DNA of 64,000 nt from an uncultured Pelagibacteraceae bacterium (GCA_902580945.1 CACHML010000003.1:1-64000); one strand, 5' to 3'. Counted from the first letter of the stretch, positions 9,611 to 20,794 are shown. The notes: generated by a model from the sequence alone, not told the origin. Translations and numbers: made by a program.

Positions 9611-11827
9611 TTAGATTGTTCTCTCAGTTTCTGTTGAATTATAAACTTCTATAATATCTTTTTTTTGATAATCTGCGAAATCTTTAAGAGTGATCCCACA
9701 TTCAAGACCCGCTGAAACTTGTTTAGTTTGATCTTTCTCTCTAAATATAGAACCTATTTTTCCATTAAATATTATAGTTCCATCTCTGATTACTCTTGCA
9801 CTAGAGTTTTGTGTTATTTCCCCCTCCACTACCTTTGATCCAGCCACTTTACCAACTTTCGATACCTTAAAAATTTCAAGTATTTCAGCACTTCCAATAA
9901 TTTTTTCCTCAACATCTGGTGATAGTAAACCTGCCATTTTTCCTTTTATAAAATCTAAAACCTCATAGATTATATTGAATGATGAAATTGAAATTTTTTC
10001 CTGCTCAGCTCTTTTTTTTGCCTCTTTGCTAGGTTTGACATTAAATGCAATTATTACAGCATCTGATGCTTTTGCCAATGTTACATCTGTCTCGGTCACC
10101 ATACCTATATCTGATAGAAGTATTTTTGGTTTGACCTCATCATGTTTAATCTGATCTATTGCATTTTTTATTGCTTCTGATGAACCATGTACATCTGATT
10201 TAATAATGATATTTAATTCCTCTGAAACTGAATTTTGGAAAGCCGAGTCTTGTGTAACAAGCGTAAGAGGTATTTTATCATCTTTTGATTGTTGAACTCT
10301 AGCCTCACACAAGGATTTTGCCTCCTTTTCATTGGGTAATACTATAAAATCATCACCTGATTTTGCTGCACCATTTATTCCTATTATCTCAATTGGAGTA
10401 GCTGGCTCTGCAATTTCAATGTTTTTTCCATGATCATTTATAATTGCTCTTATTTTTCCCCATTTAAGACCACTAACAAAGTAGTCTCCTTTTTTTAAAG
10501 TACCAACAGTTACAATAATATTTGCAACCGGTCCTCTACCAGTATCGATTTTGGACTCTAAAACTATTCCTTTAGCATTTGTTTCAAAATCTGTTCTTAA
10601 ATCTAATAATTCTGCTTGTAAAATTATGGACTCTACCAACTTATCTAGATTTTTTTTAGTTTTAGTAGAAATTTCTACCATTAATGTATCTCCAGACAAA
10701 TCCTCAGCTATTAATTCATATTCTAATAGTTGATTTTTTATTTTTTGTGGGTCTGCCTCAGGTAAATCACATTTATTGATTGCAACTACTATTGGAACAT
10801 TTGCTGCCTTTGCATGTTTAATTGACTCGATAGTTTGAGGTTTAACTCCATCATCTGCCGCAACAACCAGTACAACTAAATCTGTCAATTTTGAACCTCT
10901 AGCTCTCATTTCAGTAAAAGCTGCATGACCTGGAGTGTCTATAAAGGTAATTTTGTTATTTTGGTGATTAATTTGGTAAGCGCCTATGTGTTGTGTAATG
11001 CCTCCAAACTCTCCTGAAACTACGTTTGCTTCTCTTAATACGTCTAAAACTGAAGTTTTTCCATGGTCAACGTGCCCCATAACAGTAACTATTGGAGGTC
11101 TGTTTTTCAAATTTTCAGATTTTACCTCTTTAATTTTTTCAATTATTTCCTCGACTTTCTCTTCTCTGATTGGTTTGTGTCCAAATTCTTTAACTAAATA
11201 TTCAGCTGTATCAGCATCTATAGTATGATTTATAGTTGCAGTTACACCCATACTGAGCAAATGTTTTATAATACTGCTTGACTGCTCTGCCATTCTATTT
11301 GCGAGTTCTCGAATTGTTATCACCTCAGGTAGATTTATTTCTCTCTTTACTTGCTTGAAATTATCTTTCTCATTGTTTTGGTTTAAATTTCGATTTTCTT
11401 TTTGTTTAGCTCTCTTTAAAGAAGCAAGACTTCTTGATTTTATTTCAGCATGATCATCACTTAAAGCTCTTGAAATTGTTAATTTTAATTCTCTTCTTTT
11501 TCCTCCAATTTTATTCGATTTACTATCTTTTTGTTGAGTTTCACCTTTTAATCTTCTTGTGGCTCTTTGTTCAGCTAATTTTCTTTTTTCAAAATCTGAG
11601 GAAGGTTGTGTAGATGGTCTGTTATAATTACTTGGTTTTGAAAAAGTATTGATGCTTGTTCTGGGTTTATTTATATTTTGTCTAGAAAATTGAGACTTTC
11701 CAGAAAATTTAGTATTTTTTTTTTCTATAAATACAGTGTTTTTGGATTTTGATTTAGCTTGTTCTATACTACTGAATGTTTTCTTTGAGCTTCCAGATAC
11801 TGATAACTTTAATTTTTTCTTCTCCAT
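9611..11827 (-). CDS. infB: Translation initiation factor IF-2
   Basis: PPIVTVMGHVDHGKTSVLDVLR, IDTPGHAAFTEMRARGS, NKCDLP. Confidence 0.98.
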   Translation of the reverse strand: MEKKKLKLSVSGSSKKTFSSIEQAKSKSKNTVFIEKKNTKFSGKSQFSRQNINKPRTSINTFSKPSNYNRPSTQPSSDFEKRKLAEQRATRRLKGETQQKDSKSNKIGGKRRELKLTISRALSDDHAEIKSRSLASLKRAKQKENRNLNQNNEKDNFKQVKREINLPEVITIRELANRMAEQSSSIIKHLLSMGVTATINHTIDADTAEYLVKEFGHKPIREEKVEEIIEKIKEVKSENLKNRPPIVTVMGHVDHGKTSVLDVLREANVVSGEFGGITQHIGAYQINHQNNKITFIDTPGHAAFTEMRARGSKLTDLVVLVVAADDGVKPQTIESIKHAKAANVPIVVAINKCDLPEADPQKIKNQLLEYELIAEDLSGDTLMVEISTKTKKNLDKLVESIILQAELLDLRTDFETNAKGIVLESKIDTGRGPVANIIVTVGTLKKGDYFVSGLKWGKIRAIINDHGKNIEIAEPATPIEIIGINGAAKSGDDFIVLPNEKEAKSLCEARVQQSKDDKIPLTLVTQDSAFQNSVSEELNIIIKSDVHGSSEAIKNAIDQIKHDEVKPKILLSDIGMVTETDVTLAKASDAVIIAFNVKPSKEAKKRAEQEKISISSFNIIYEVLDFIKGKMAGLLSPDVEEKIIGSAEILEIFKVSKVGKVAGSKVVEGEITQNSSARVIRDGTIIFNGKIGSIFREKDQTKQVSAGLECGITLKDFADYQKKDIIEVYNSTETERTI

Positions 11828-11837
11828 TTCTCATCTC

Positions 11838-13391
11838 TCAATCTTTATAAACTTTATCTCTTGCTGACATAATCAAATTATCAGCTTCTTGTTTTGAAAG
11901 AGCAAAATCCTCAAGATAGCCCTTAATTTTAACTCTTTCACCTTTAATTACATCATATGTTCCTGTAAGTTCATCTGACGCTAAATCAGCTAAATCTGAT
12001 AAAGTTAGAACTTTTTGTTCACCTAAAGTAACTAACATTCCAGGTGTAAGTCCCTCATGATTTATTAAGTCATTTTCTAAACCAAGATCCTTTATCCTTT
12101 TAGATATCTCCTCTTGATCCTTTTCATAAAACTCCTTTGCTCTATCGATTAACTCTTTAGCAGTATCCTCCTCTATACCCTCTATCTTTGTCAGTGCATC
12201 AGGTGAGCTATCTTTAATATCATCTATTGATGAAAATCCTTCAGCTACCAAGAGTTGTCCTAGAGTTTCATCCAATTCAAGGTTCTTAACAATATTATCT
12301 GTTTTTTCTTTGAATTCTAATTGTCTTCTCTCTGAGTCTTCTTGCTCTGTCATTATGTTTATTTCATAGTTTAATAATTTGGTAGCCAATCTCACATTTT
12401 GCCCTCTTCTTCCAATTGCCTTGCTTAAATTTTCTTCAGTTAAAATTACATCAAGCTTTTTAGCCTCATTGTCTACATTTACCCGCTGTACTTCAGCAGG
12501 TGATAATGCATTAGCTACAACAATGGCTGGATCCTCTGACCAGTTCACTATATCGATTTTTTCACCCTGAAGTTCATTTACCACTGCCTGAACTCGACTA
12601 CCTCTCATTCCAACACATGCGCCAACTGGATCTAGAGATGTATCTATAGCTTTAACACAAATTTTAGCTCTACTGCCAGGATCTCTTGATGATGATTTTA
12701 TTTCAATTAGACCATCATAAATTTCTGGAACTTCCTGAACAAATAATTTCTCCATAAATTTGGGATGTCCTCTAGATAAGAATATCTGTTGTCCTCTTGG
12801 CTCTCTTCTCACATCTAAACAATATGCCTTAACTCTATCTCCTGCTTTTATATTTTCTCTAGGTATCATTTCATTTTTTTGAATAATTGCCTCTGTTCTT
12901 CCTAAATCAACTATAACATTCCCAAATTCTAACCTTTTTACAATTCCACTTAATATTGTTTCTTTTTTGTCAATAAAATCATTATACTGTCTTTCTCTTT
13001 CAGCTTCTCTAACGTTAAAACTTATTACTTGCTTAGCTGTTTGTGCAGCAATTCTTCCAAAATCAAAAGAAGGTAAGGGTTGCAATACCTCATCTCCAAC
13101 TTTTTTATCTTTATTTGTTTCATTCAGCTTGATCGCATCGTCCAGAGTAATTTCAATATTTGAATTTTCTGGTTTAACTACAATTAATAGTTTTCTGAAT
13201 ATACCTATGTCACCGTTATCTCTATTAATTTCCACTTTAATCTCATTATCAGATCCAAATTTTGATCTTGCTGCTTTAGCAATGCCAGTTTCCATTGATC
13301 CTATTATAAGTTCTTTATCAATAGACTTTTCTAAGGCAACAGCCTCTGCAATTCTTAATAATTCAAGTTTATCTGCTCTTCTATTTAACAT
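11838..13391 (-). CDS. nusA: Transcription termination/antitermination factor NusA
   Basis: S1/KH domains (DPVGACVGMRGSRVQAVVNELQGEKIDIV). Confidence 0.97.
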   Translation of the reverse strand: MLNRRADKLELLRIAEAVALEKSIDKELIIGSMETGIAKAARSKFGSDNEIKVEINRDNGDIGIFRKLLIVVKPENSNIEITLDDAIKLNETNKDKKVGDEVLQPLPSFDFGRIAAQTAKQVISFNVREAERERQYNDFIDKKETILSGIVKRLEFGNVIVDLGRTEAIIQKNEMIPRENIKAGDRVKAYCLDVRREPRGQQIFLSRGHPKFMEKLFVQEVPEIYDGLIEIKSSSRDPGSRAKICVKAIDTSLDPVGACVGMRGSRVQAVVNELQGEKIDIVNWSEDPAIVVANALSPAEVQRVNVDNEAKKLDVILTEENLSKAIGRRGQNVRLATKLLNYEINIMTEQEDSERRQLEFKEKTDNIVKNLELDETLGQLLVAEGFSSIDDIKDSSPDALTKIEGIEEDTAKELIDRAKEFYEKDQEEISKRIKDLGLENDLINHEGLTPGMLVTLGEQKVLTLSDLADLASDELTGTYDVIKGERVKIKGYLEDFALSKQEADNLIMSARDKVYKD

Positions 13392-13403
13392 ATTTCTTTA
13401 GCC

Positions 13404-13431
13404 AAAAAAAAATGGGCCTAGGCCCATTTTT
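13404..13431 (-). terminator. Intrinsic terminator after metK
   Basis: AAAAATGGGCCT/AGGCCCATTTTT perfect palindrome; minus-strand T-run follows stem; lies between the metK stop and the nusA start. Confidence 0.85.
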
Positions 13432-13485
13432 GAAATTTCAACAATGTATTTGGAATATAGTTATTTTTGCTTATTTTTCAACAAT

Positions 13486-14649
13486 TTACTTACTAAAAAT
13501 CCCAGATTTATCTGTTTTTTCCCATGAAAAGGAACCATCGCTTTCTGGTGTTCTTCCAAAGTGTCCATAAGCTGCGGTTTTTTCATAAATAGCTTTATTT
13601 AACCCAAGCATTTCTCTAATTCCTCTTGGGCTCAAATCAAAGTTTTCTTTAATCAGTTTTTCTACATGAATGTTCTTTTCTTCATCATTGTCAAACAAGT
13701 CTACATAAATAGATAAAGGTTTTGATACACCAATAGCATATGCAAGTTGAATTAAACATTTGTCAGCAATTTTTGACGCAACAACATTTTTAGCTAAATA
13801 TCTAGACGCATAGGCAGCTGATCTATCAACTTTTGTTGGATCTTTTCCAGAAAATGCTCCACCACCATGTGGCGCTGCTCCTCCGTAAGTATCAACAATA
13901 ATTTTTCTACCAGTTAAACCACTGTCTCCATCTGGACCTCCAATTACGAAGTTTCCAGTAGGATTTATATAAATTTCTTTTTCATCAAGACTTCCTAATA
14001 AATTTTTAGGTATAGATTTCTCTATATAAGGTATACATAATTCTTTAACTTGAGCTAATTTAACATCTTTTGAATGTTGTGTAGAAATTACCACGGATGT
14101 TACAGCAGAAGGAATACCATCTTTATATTCAATTGTAATTTGGCTTTTAGAGTCTGGTTCTATTCCATTTAATTTTCCTGATTTTCTATCCTCAGCCATC
14201 AGTCTTAAAATTTTATGTGAGTAATGAATTGGGGCTGGCATCAACACGTCTGTTTCATTGCAAGCATAACCAAACATAATTCCCTGGTCACCTGCACCTT
14301 CATCTTTATTTCCAGCTGAGTCTACTCCCATTGCAATATCAGCTGATTGTGAGTGTAAATGTGTTTCAATTTTTGTTTGTTCTCTCCAAGAAAAACCATC
14401 TTGGTCGTAGCCAATATCTTTAATACAATCTCTAACTTTTGATATTAAATCGTCATTTTTAAACTCAGGACCTCTTACTTCTCCTGCTAATACAACTTTA
14501 TTTGTTGTAGTTAAAGTTTCACATGCAACTCTTGCTTGAGGCTCTAAAGCCAAAAAACTGTCCACGACCATATCAGAAATTCTGTCACAAACTTTATCTG
14601 GGTGTCCCTCTGACACAGACTCACTCGTAAATAAAAAATTTTTTTTCAT
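13486..14649 (-). CDS. metK: S-adenosylmethionine synthetase
   Basis: [48 protein letters not shown]. Confidence 0.98.
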   Translation of the reverse strand: MKKNFLFTSESVSEGHPDKVCDRISDMVVDSFLALEPQARVACETLTTTNKVVLAGEVRGPEFKNDDLISKVRDCIKDIGYDQDGFSWREQTKIETHLHSQSADIAMGVDSAGNKDEGAGDQGIMFGYACNETDVLMPAPIHYSHKILRLMAEDRKSGKLNGIEPDSKSQITIEYKDGIPSAVTSVVISTQHSKDVKLAQVKELCIPYIEKSIPKNLLGSLDEKEIYINPTGNFVIGGPDGDSGLTGRKIIVDTYGGAAPHGGGAFSGKDPTKVDRSAAYASRYLAKNVVASKIADKCLIQLAYAIGVSKPLSIYVDLFDNDEEKNIHVEKLIKENFDLSPRGIREMLGLNKAIYEKTAAYGHFGRTPESDGSFSWEKTDKSGIFSK

Positions 14650-16172
14650 TAATTCCCCCGTATTTTAAAAAAGAAAATTAAACTAATATAAATAGACAGA
14701 AAATAAAAGAAGATCTTATTACCGAACTTGCTAAAAATAGTTTTATCGGAGTTTTTAAATGATTTAAGTTCAATAAATCCCTTGTCAGTTGTTAATATCT
14801 TATCTATTACTTTGCCTTTTGGGTTTATAAATGCTGAAATTCCATTATTTGATGATCGGATAACGGTCTTTCCCTCCTCTATCGATCTGAAAATTGAGTG
14901 AGAGAAGTGTTGGTGTGGGCCAATAGAATTACCAAACCAACCGTCTTCTGATATATTCAGAATAAAATCGTAATTTTTTTTACTTTTGTTTATTTTGCCA
15001 GAGTAAATAATTTCATAACAAATAAGGGGGATGAAATTAAAATTATTCAACTTTATTAAATTTCTTTCATCGTCTGCAGAAAAAGACTGGTAACCTTGTG
15101 TTAATTTTTTAAAACCTAAATTACTTAAAATTTTTTCGAATGGTAAAAATTCTCCAAATGGAACCAATTTATTTTTATAATACATATCTAAAATTTCAAC
15201 ATTATTATCTAATACTAAAAGAGAATTATAAATCTTTTGGTCCTCGTAAATGTTCATACCTAAAACAATCTTATGTTTTTTTGAAAAATTATTTGAAAAA
15301 AGATTCTTTAACCTTTGAAGATTTTCAAGATTAAGACTAGAGAGAATACCTTCTGGCAAAATAAATACTGTTTCACTTGATAGTTTTGGATCAGAAATAT
15401 TAATTAATTCAGAGATGAGTTTACTTGGATCTTCGTTTTGGAAATATCTGTTAATATTTATTTTTGGAGAAACTACTTTAATAGTAAATCCTAAATCTTT
15501 TTTATCGATCAGTTCATACTGATTTAATTTTGACTTCCCCCAAAGATAATTTATAGATAAAATAAATAGAAAAATAATAGATATACTTATTTTAATTTTT
15601 TTTTTGTAGTTAAATAATAAAATAGTTGGAAATAAAAATAACAAAATAATGATTAGGTTAAAAGCATAAGTTCCCGTTATGGATAACAATTGAATAAATT
15701 CCAAATAATTTACAAAACTAAAAGCTACTAAGTTCCATGGGAAACCACCAAATATAAAACTCCTTATATATTCGAATAAAGAAAAAGATAAGGCTAATAT
15801 TAAAATTGATAGAAAATTTTTTTTTGGATTTAAAAATGAAAAAGCTAAGGTTGAAAATCCATAAAATAGTCCTAAAAATAGTGGAATTAAAATCAAAGCA
15901 AATGGTATCAATGGTTTAAAAATTTCCTCAAAAGTTAATGAATTAGTAATCCAATATAAATTTGAAATAAAATAACCAAAGCCAAATATCCATCCAATAG
16001 TAAATGACGTAATTTTATCTTTTGAATATAATAATAATGTCCACAAAAGATATGGATATGAAAAAAAATTTAAAAAAAAAAAATTGTAAGGTGGTAGACT
16101 AAAAGATGATATTAAACCTAAAGAAAATACAAATAAGAATAATAAAATTTTATTTTTGTATAATAAAGTCAA
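14649..16172 (-). CDS. lnt: Apolipoprotein N-acyltransferase
   Basis: Multi-TM N-terminus plus nitrilase domain ([48 protein letters not shown]). Confidence 0.93.
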   Translation of the reverse strand: MTLLYKNKILLFLFVFSLGLISSFSLPPYNFFFLNFFSYPYLLWTLLLYSKDKITSFTIGWIFGFGYFISNLYWITNSLTFEEIFKPLIPFALILIPLFLGLFYGFSTLAFSFLNPKKNFLSILILALSFSLFEYIRSFIFGGFPWNLVAFSFVNYLEFIQLLSITGTYAFNLIIILLFLFPTILLFNYKKKIKISISIIFLFILSINYLWGKSKLNQYELIDKKDLGFTIKVVSPKININRYFQNEDPSKLISELINISDPKLSSETVFILPEGILSSLNLENLQRLKNLFSNNFSKKHKIVLGMNIYEDQKIYNSLLVLDNNVEILDMYYKNKLVPFGEFLPFEKILSNLGFKKLTQGYQSFSADDERNLIKLNNFNFIPLICYEIIYSGKINKSKKNYDFILNISEDGWFGNSIGPHQHFSHSIFRSIEEGKTVIRSSNNGISAFINPKGKVIDKILTTDKGFIELKSFKNSDKTIFSKFGNKIFFYFLSIYISLIFFFKIRGN

Positions 16173-16615
16173 TTTACTTTATGAAAATATTTTAATATTA
16201 ATTTTTCTTTTCTTAACATTTTTTTAAAATCATTTATTTTTTTATGATCGTATCCAATTAGATGTAAATAACCATGTATCCACGTTTTATCAAATTCTAA
16301 GTGAAAATTTGTATCCTTTGATCTCTCTTTAATAATTTCATAACTAATTGCTATGTCACCTAAATAAAGTTTTTTTTTATTTTTAATTTTTAGTGGAAAA
16401 GATAAAACATCTGTAGTTTTGTTTTTTTTTCTAAACTTAAAGTTTAAATATTTCATTTGTTTATTATTAGTTAGTAGTATAGAAAATTCATGGTTTTTTC
16501 TTTTAAATGTGGGTGCATTAGACAATATTTTAAGTCTTTTCTTTAAGTAATTATTTGGTTTTTTTATGATTCTCTTCCACTTTGAATGACCAAATATTAC
16601 ATTGGCCTTTATCAT
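16169..16615 (-). CDS. ybeY: rRNA maturation endoribonuclease YbeY
   Basis: FRKKNKTTDVLSFP...HGYLHLIGYDH. Confidence 0.93.
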   Translation of the reverse strand: MIKANVIFGHSKWKRIIKKPNNYLKKRLKILSNAPTFKRKNHEFSILLTNNKQMKYLNFKFRKKNKTTDVLSFPLKIKNKKKLYLGDIAISYEIIKERSKDTNFHLEFDKTWIHGYLHLIGYDHKKINDFKKMLRKEKLILKYFHKVN

Positions 16616-17616
16616 CCGTCTGAGCTTTTATCAGTATATGCCTTAACAATTTTCGATACCAAAGGATGTCTAACAACATCTTTGTGATCAAAATCAACAA
16701 CTGCAATTTCCTTTAAATGTCCAAGCAGTTTTTTTGATCTTTGTAATCCAGAAAGTGATTTGTTTGGTAAATCTATTTGCGAAGGATCGCCATTAATTAC
16801 TATTTTCGAATTTTCTCCTATTCTAGTTAAGAACATTTTAATTTGAGTATCTGTTGCATTTTGTGCTTCATCTAGTATTGCAAATGAATTTTTTAAAGTT
16901 CTACCTCTCATAAAAGCTAAGGGAGCTATTTCAATATCGCCAACTTCAATTTTTTTCTGTATCTTTTCAAAATCTAATAAATCATATAAAGAGTCATACA
17001 ATGGTCTCAAATAAGGGTCTACCTTCTCTCTCATATCTCCAGGTAAAAATCCAAGTCTTTCGCCGGCTTCAACAGCAGGCCTAGATAAAATAATTCTCTC
17101 TATTTTTTTATCTAAAAGCATAGTCAATGCTACAGCAACCGCAAGAAAAGTTTTACCAGTTCCAGCCGGTCCCGCAGAAATAATTATATCTGAATCTTTT
17201 AATGCTCTGACGTATTCTTTCTGTTTTTCAGACCTTGGAATTACAGATTTTTTTGGGGTTTTTATTATATATTCAACTTTTTTTACTGAATTTGTTTTAT
17301 CTATCATAAACTCATTTACTGAGGAAACTATATCTTTTTTTTCAATTGTGCCATTAATTAAAAATTGTTCGGTTAGAAACTGTATTGCATTTTTAACTAA
17401 ATTATTTTTTTCTGGGTTACTTTTTACTAATATTGAATTTCCTCTAGAATATAAACTTGTTTTTGTAATTTTTTCTAGTTCCTTCAAATTATTATTAAAT
17501 TCACCTGCTACCCCAAGTAATAAATCATTATTTTTAAATATTATACTTAAAGTATTATTTTCAGAGTATAAAAATTTTAAATCAGAAATAATATTTTTTT
17601 TATTTATATTACTCAA
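16612..17616 (-). CDS. phoH: PhoH-like ATPase
   Basis: SAGPAGTGKTFLAVAVAL, LSRPAVEAGERLGFLPGDMREKVDPYLRPLYD. Confidence 0.95.
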   Translation of the reverse strand: MSNINKKNIISDLKFLYSENNTLSIIFKNNDLLLGVAGEFNNNLKELEKITKTSLYSRGNSILVKSNPEKNNLVKNAIQFLTEQFLINGTIEKKDIVSSVNEFMIDKTNSVKKVEYIIKTPKKSVIPRSEKQKEYVRALKDSDIIISAGPAGTGKTFLAVAVALTMLLDKKIERIILSRPAVEAGERLGFLPGDMREKVDPYLRPLYDSLYDLLDFEKIQKKIEVGDIEIAPLAFMRGRTLKNSFAILDEAQNATDTQIKMFLTRIGENSKIVINGDPSQIDLPNKSLSGLQRSKKLLGHLKEIAVVDFDHKDVVRHPLVSKIVKAYTDKSSDG

Positions 17617-17617
17617 T

Positions 17618-18952
17618 TTAAGCTGCTTTCATATTTTTATCTACAGATCCAAATAATGTATTTTGGTTACTGGTTTGAATTTTTACTTTTACAATTTTTC
17701 CTATATTACTATCACAAGCATCAAAAATTACAGGTGTTATATATTTATTCCTGCCAAATAATTTGCTCTGTTTTTCCATTCTATTTTCGACAAGAACATC
17801 AATTATCTGATTTTCCATGGATCGATTTATTTCTTTTTGATTATTAAATAATTCCTTCTGAATTAACTTTAATCTTTCTTTAGAAATATTTTTGTCAATC
17901 ATTTTTAATTTTGATGCTTTTGTCCCTGGTCTGGGGCTAAATATAAAGGAAAATGAGTTAATAAACTTAATTTTTTTTATAAGGTTAAATGTATCTTCAA
18001 AATCTTTTTGTGTTTCTCCTGGATAACCAACTATAAAATCACTCGAAAATTCTATTTCTTCATTGATTTTTTTTAACCTTTCGTAAATTTTTAAATATTC
18101 ATCTACTGTGTGTTTTCTGTTCATTAATTCTAACATCTTATTAGAACCACTTTGAATCGGTAAATGGACAAATGGCATTAATTTATTAGTAGTGGAATAA
18201 CACTCTAGCAAGTCGTCAGTCATATCCCTAGGATGTGAAGTTGTATATCTTATCCTATCCAATTCTGAATATTGGTTTAAATGATTTATTAAATTTGAAA
18301 TTCTAAATTCTTTAGAATTTTCTGTATATGAATAAGCATTAACATTTTGACCAAGTAAAGTTATTTCTTTTGCACCATTTTCAATTAATTGTTCTGCTTC
18401 TGCTATGACTTTATAAAATGGTCTAGAGTACTCAGGTCCTCTTGTATAAGGTACCACACAAAAATGGCAAAACTTGTCACATCCTTCTTGAATAGTTAAA
18501 AAGGCTGATATTTTATTATTTTTATTTTTTATTTGATCAAAGTATCCAAACTTTGAGATGGTATCAAATTCAGTTACATCATGTTTTAAATTTCTAATGT
18601 AGTTTTTAAGTAAGTCATTCACTTTATGATAAGATTGGGGACCCAAAACAATATCTATGTATGGCTCTCTTTTAAGCATTTCCTCATTTTCAGCTTGTGC
18701 AACACATCCAGCAACAACCATTATTGGCTTTTTCTTATCTCTATATAACTTTTTTACTCTACCAATTTCATGATAAACTTTTTCTTTAGCTTTATCGCGA
18801 ATATGACATGTATTTAAAATATAACAATCAGCATTTGATTGATTATTTGTTTTAACAAAACCCAATTTACTAACAGAGTCATAAATTCTATTAGAATCAT
18901 ACTCGTTCATTTGGCAGCCAAAAGTTTTTATAAATATTTTTCCATTTTGCAT
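17618..18952 (-). CDS. miaB: tRNA-2-methylthio-N6-dimethylallyladenosine synthase
   Basis: TFGCQMNEYDSNRI, GCDKFCHFCVVPYTRGPEYSR. Confidence 0.97.
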   Translation of the reverse strand: MQNGKIFIKTFGCQMNEYDSNRIYDSVSKLGFVKTNNQSNADCYILNTCHIRDKAKEKVYHEIGRVKKLYRDKKKPIMVVAGCVAQAENEEMLKREPYIDIVLGPQSYHKVNDLLKNYIRNLKHDVTEFDTISKFGYFDQIKNKNNKISAFLTIQEGCDKFCHFCVVPYTRGPEYSRPFYKVIAEAEQLIENGAKEITLLGQNVNAYSYTENSKEFRISNLINHLNQYSELDRIRYTTSHPRDMTDDLLECYSTTNKLMPFVHLPIQSGSNKMLELMNRKHTVDEYLKIYERLKKINEEIEFSSDFIVGYPGETQKDFEDTFNLIKKIKFINSFSFIFSPRPGTKASKLKMIDKNISKERLKLIQKELFNNQKEINRSMENQIIDVLVENRMEKQSKLFGRNKYITPVIFDACDSNIGKIVKVKIQTSNQNTLFGSVDKNMKAA

Positions 18953-18985
18953 ATTTAAATTTTTAAAAAAAAACTGAAATAATCA

Positions 18986-19414
18986 TTATTTATCTTTTTT
19001 TATTCCGTATAGTTCTAATTTATGATCTACTAATTTATAACCATACTTCTCAGCTACTTTTTTTTGAAGTTTTTCAATCTCATCATCTACAAATTCAATA
19101 ATTTCTCCTGACTTTATATCAATTAGATGATCATGATGACTCTCAACTATAGTTTCGTATCTTGCTTTGCTACCCTTAAAATCATGTTTTGTAAGTATTC
19201 CCGACTCCTCAAAAAGCTTAACTGTTCTATATATAGTAGCAATGCTTATTTTTGAGTCCAATTTTGAAACTCTTTTATATAATTCATCAACATCAGGATG
19301 ATCTGACTCACCGTAAACTTCTTTAGACTCTGACAAGACTTTAGCAATAATTCTTCTTTGATCAGTAAGTTTCACACCTTTTTTTTGACAAATCTGTTCA
19401 ATATTTTCAGACAT
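18986..19414 (-). CDS. fur: Fur-family transcriptional regulator
   Basis: VKLTDQRRIIAKVL, ATIYRTVKLFEESGIL, HHDHLIDIKSGEIIEF. Confidence 0.88.
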   Translation of the reverse strand: MSENIEQICQKKGVKLTDQRRIIAKVLSESKEVYGESDHPDVDELYKRVSKLDSKISIATIYRTVKLFEESGILTKHDFKGSKARYETIVESHHDHLIDIKSGEIIEFVDDEIEKLQKKVAEKYGYKLVDHKLELYGIKKDK

Positions 19415-19422
19415 AAATTATT

Positions 19423-19794
19423 CTAACTCGAATATACTGGTTTTATCAAATCTTTTAATAATTTTTTTTCTAGTTTTAGTAAATTGTAGTAATTTTTATT
19501 TACTAAATCATGTGACTTAAAACCGATTAAACTAATATTATTAGCTAAAGATATAGCTTTTGCTATCGATAATGATATTCTCAAACTTGTAAATTTACCT
19601 GGCCCCAAATTTACAAAAACTCTATTTATTTCACTAATTTTTATTTTTTTTTTATCTAAAAAAATTGAAAGTAATTTCATAAATTTGTCAAAGTTTTCTC
19701 TACAGTTTATATGTCTCGTAGTATATGTTTGCTTGTTAGCTATGATTACAAAAACTATTTTTTCGTTAACTGCGTCAATAATTAAATTTATCAT
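19423..19794 (-). CDS. tsaB: Short TsaB-like tRNA t6A biosynthesis protein (123 aa)
   Basis: NLIIDAVNEKIVFV...NRVFVNLGPGKFTSLRISLSIAKAISLANNISLIGFKS pattern; syntenic with fur/miaB; much shorter than typical TsaB. Confidence 0.75.
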   Translation of the reverse strand: MINLIIDAVNEKIVFVIIANKQTYTTRHINCRENFDKFMKLLSIFLDKKKIKISEINRVFVNLGPGKFTSLRISLSIAKAISLANNISLIGFKSHDLVNKNYYNLLKLEKKLLKDLIKPVYSS

Positions 19795-20794
19795 TTTTTA
19801 TCTATTTTTTTTAAATGCTTATGCAGAAACTGTAAACAAAAAATATGAACCTGATGAAAAAGGTATATTGGCTATTATGTACCACAGATTTGAAGAAAAC
19901 AAATACCCCTCTACAAATGTAAGAATCGATATATTCAAGAAGCATATAAATATTATTGAGAGAAATAATTTTACTTTTTTAAACCCAAAACATTTTGATC
20001 TTGAGTTTAATAAAGTAAGTAAAAAAAAAAAAATTTTACTAACAATTGATGACGCCTTTTCTTCATTTTATGAAAAAGCGTGGCCAATATTAAAAAAAAA
20101 GAGAATTCCCTTTATTTTATTTGTTTCAACTGAGACTGTTGGAAAAAAGGGCTATATGAGTTGGGAAGAAATAGTTGAAATATCAAAAGAAAATTTTGTA
20201 ATGATTGGAAATCACTCACACTCTCACGAATATTTAATTAAATATGAATTCGAGGATTTTAAGAAAGATATTAACAAATCAATAAAAATTTTAAGAGAAA
20301 ATCTTGATTATAATATAAATTTTTTTTCTTATCCTTTTGGAGAGTACAACTTAGAACAAAAAAATTACATCTCTAAAAAATTTGATTACGCATTTGGGCA
20401 ACACTCAGGAGTTATAGATTTAAACAAAAACAGGTATGAGTTACCTAGGTTTCCAATAAATGAAAAATATGGTGATTTAGAAAGATTTGAATTTTTGATA
20501 AATCTTTTACCAATTCAATACAGAAAAATAATTCCAGAAGATAAATTTTTATCTGAAACAAATAACCCACCAAAAATGACAATAGAATTTTTTGAAGAGC
20601 AAATCAATATTGATAAAATTAATTGCTTTTCAAATGAGGGTGGTAAATGGAAAAACTCTAAGTTGAAATATGAGAATCATAAAATTGAAGTTTTTTTCTC
20701 AGAAAAATTTTTGCCTAGGAGAGGAAGAATTAATTGTTCAATGCAAGATAAAGAAGGATGGAAATGGTTCGGTACTCAATTTACCTTAAACTAA
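19742..20794 (+). CDS. Polysaccharide deacetylase family protein, secreted
   Basis: MYHRFEENKYPS, LLTIDDAFSSFYEKAWPILKKKRIPFILFVSTETVG, MIGNHSHSHEYL, FSYPFGEYN; signal-peptide-like N-terminus from ATG 19742. Confidence 0.88.
   Translation: MITKTIFSLTASIIKFIIFYLFFLNAYAETVNKKYEPDEKGILAIMYHRFEENKYPSTNVRIDIFKKHINIIERNNFTFLNPKHFDLEFNKVSKKKKILLTIDDAFSSFYEKAWPILKKKRIPFILFVSTETVGKKGYMSWEEIVEISKENFVMIGNHSHSHEYLIKYEFEDFKKDINKSIKILRENLDYNINFFSYPFGEYNLEQKNYISKKFDYAFGQHSGVIDLNKNRYELPRFPINEKYGDLERFEFLINLLPIQYRKIIPEDKFLSETNNPPKMTIEFFEEQINIDKINCFSNEGGKWKNSKLKYENHKIEVFFSEKFLPRRGRINCSMQDKEGWKWFGTQFTLN

Noticed and set aside
12967-13401. 144-aa plus-strand ORF antisense to nusA
   Set aside because: Shadow ORF; composition reflects the reverse complement of nusA
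14600-14700. Possible SAM riboswitch upstream of metK
   Set aside because: metK start overlaps the end of lnt, leaving no leader; no recognisable SAM aptamer seen
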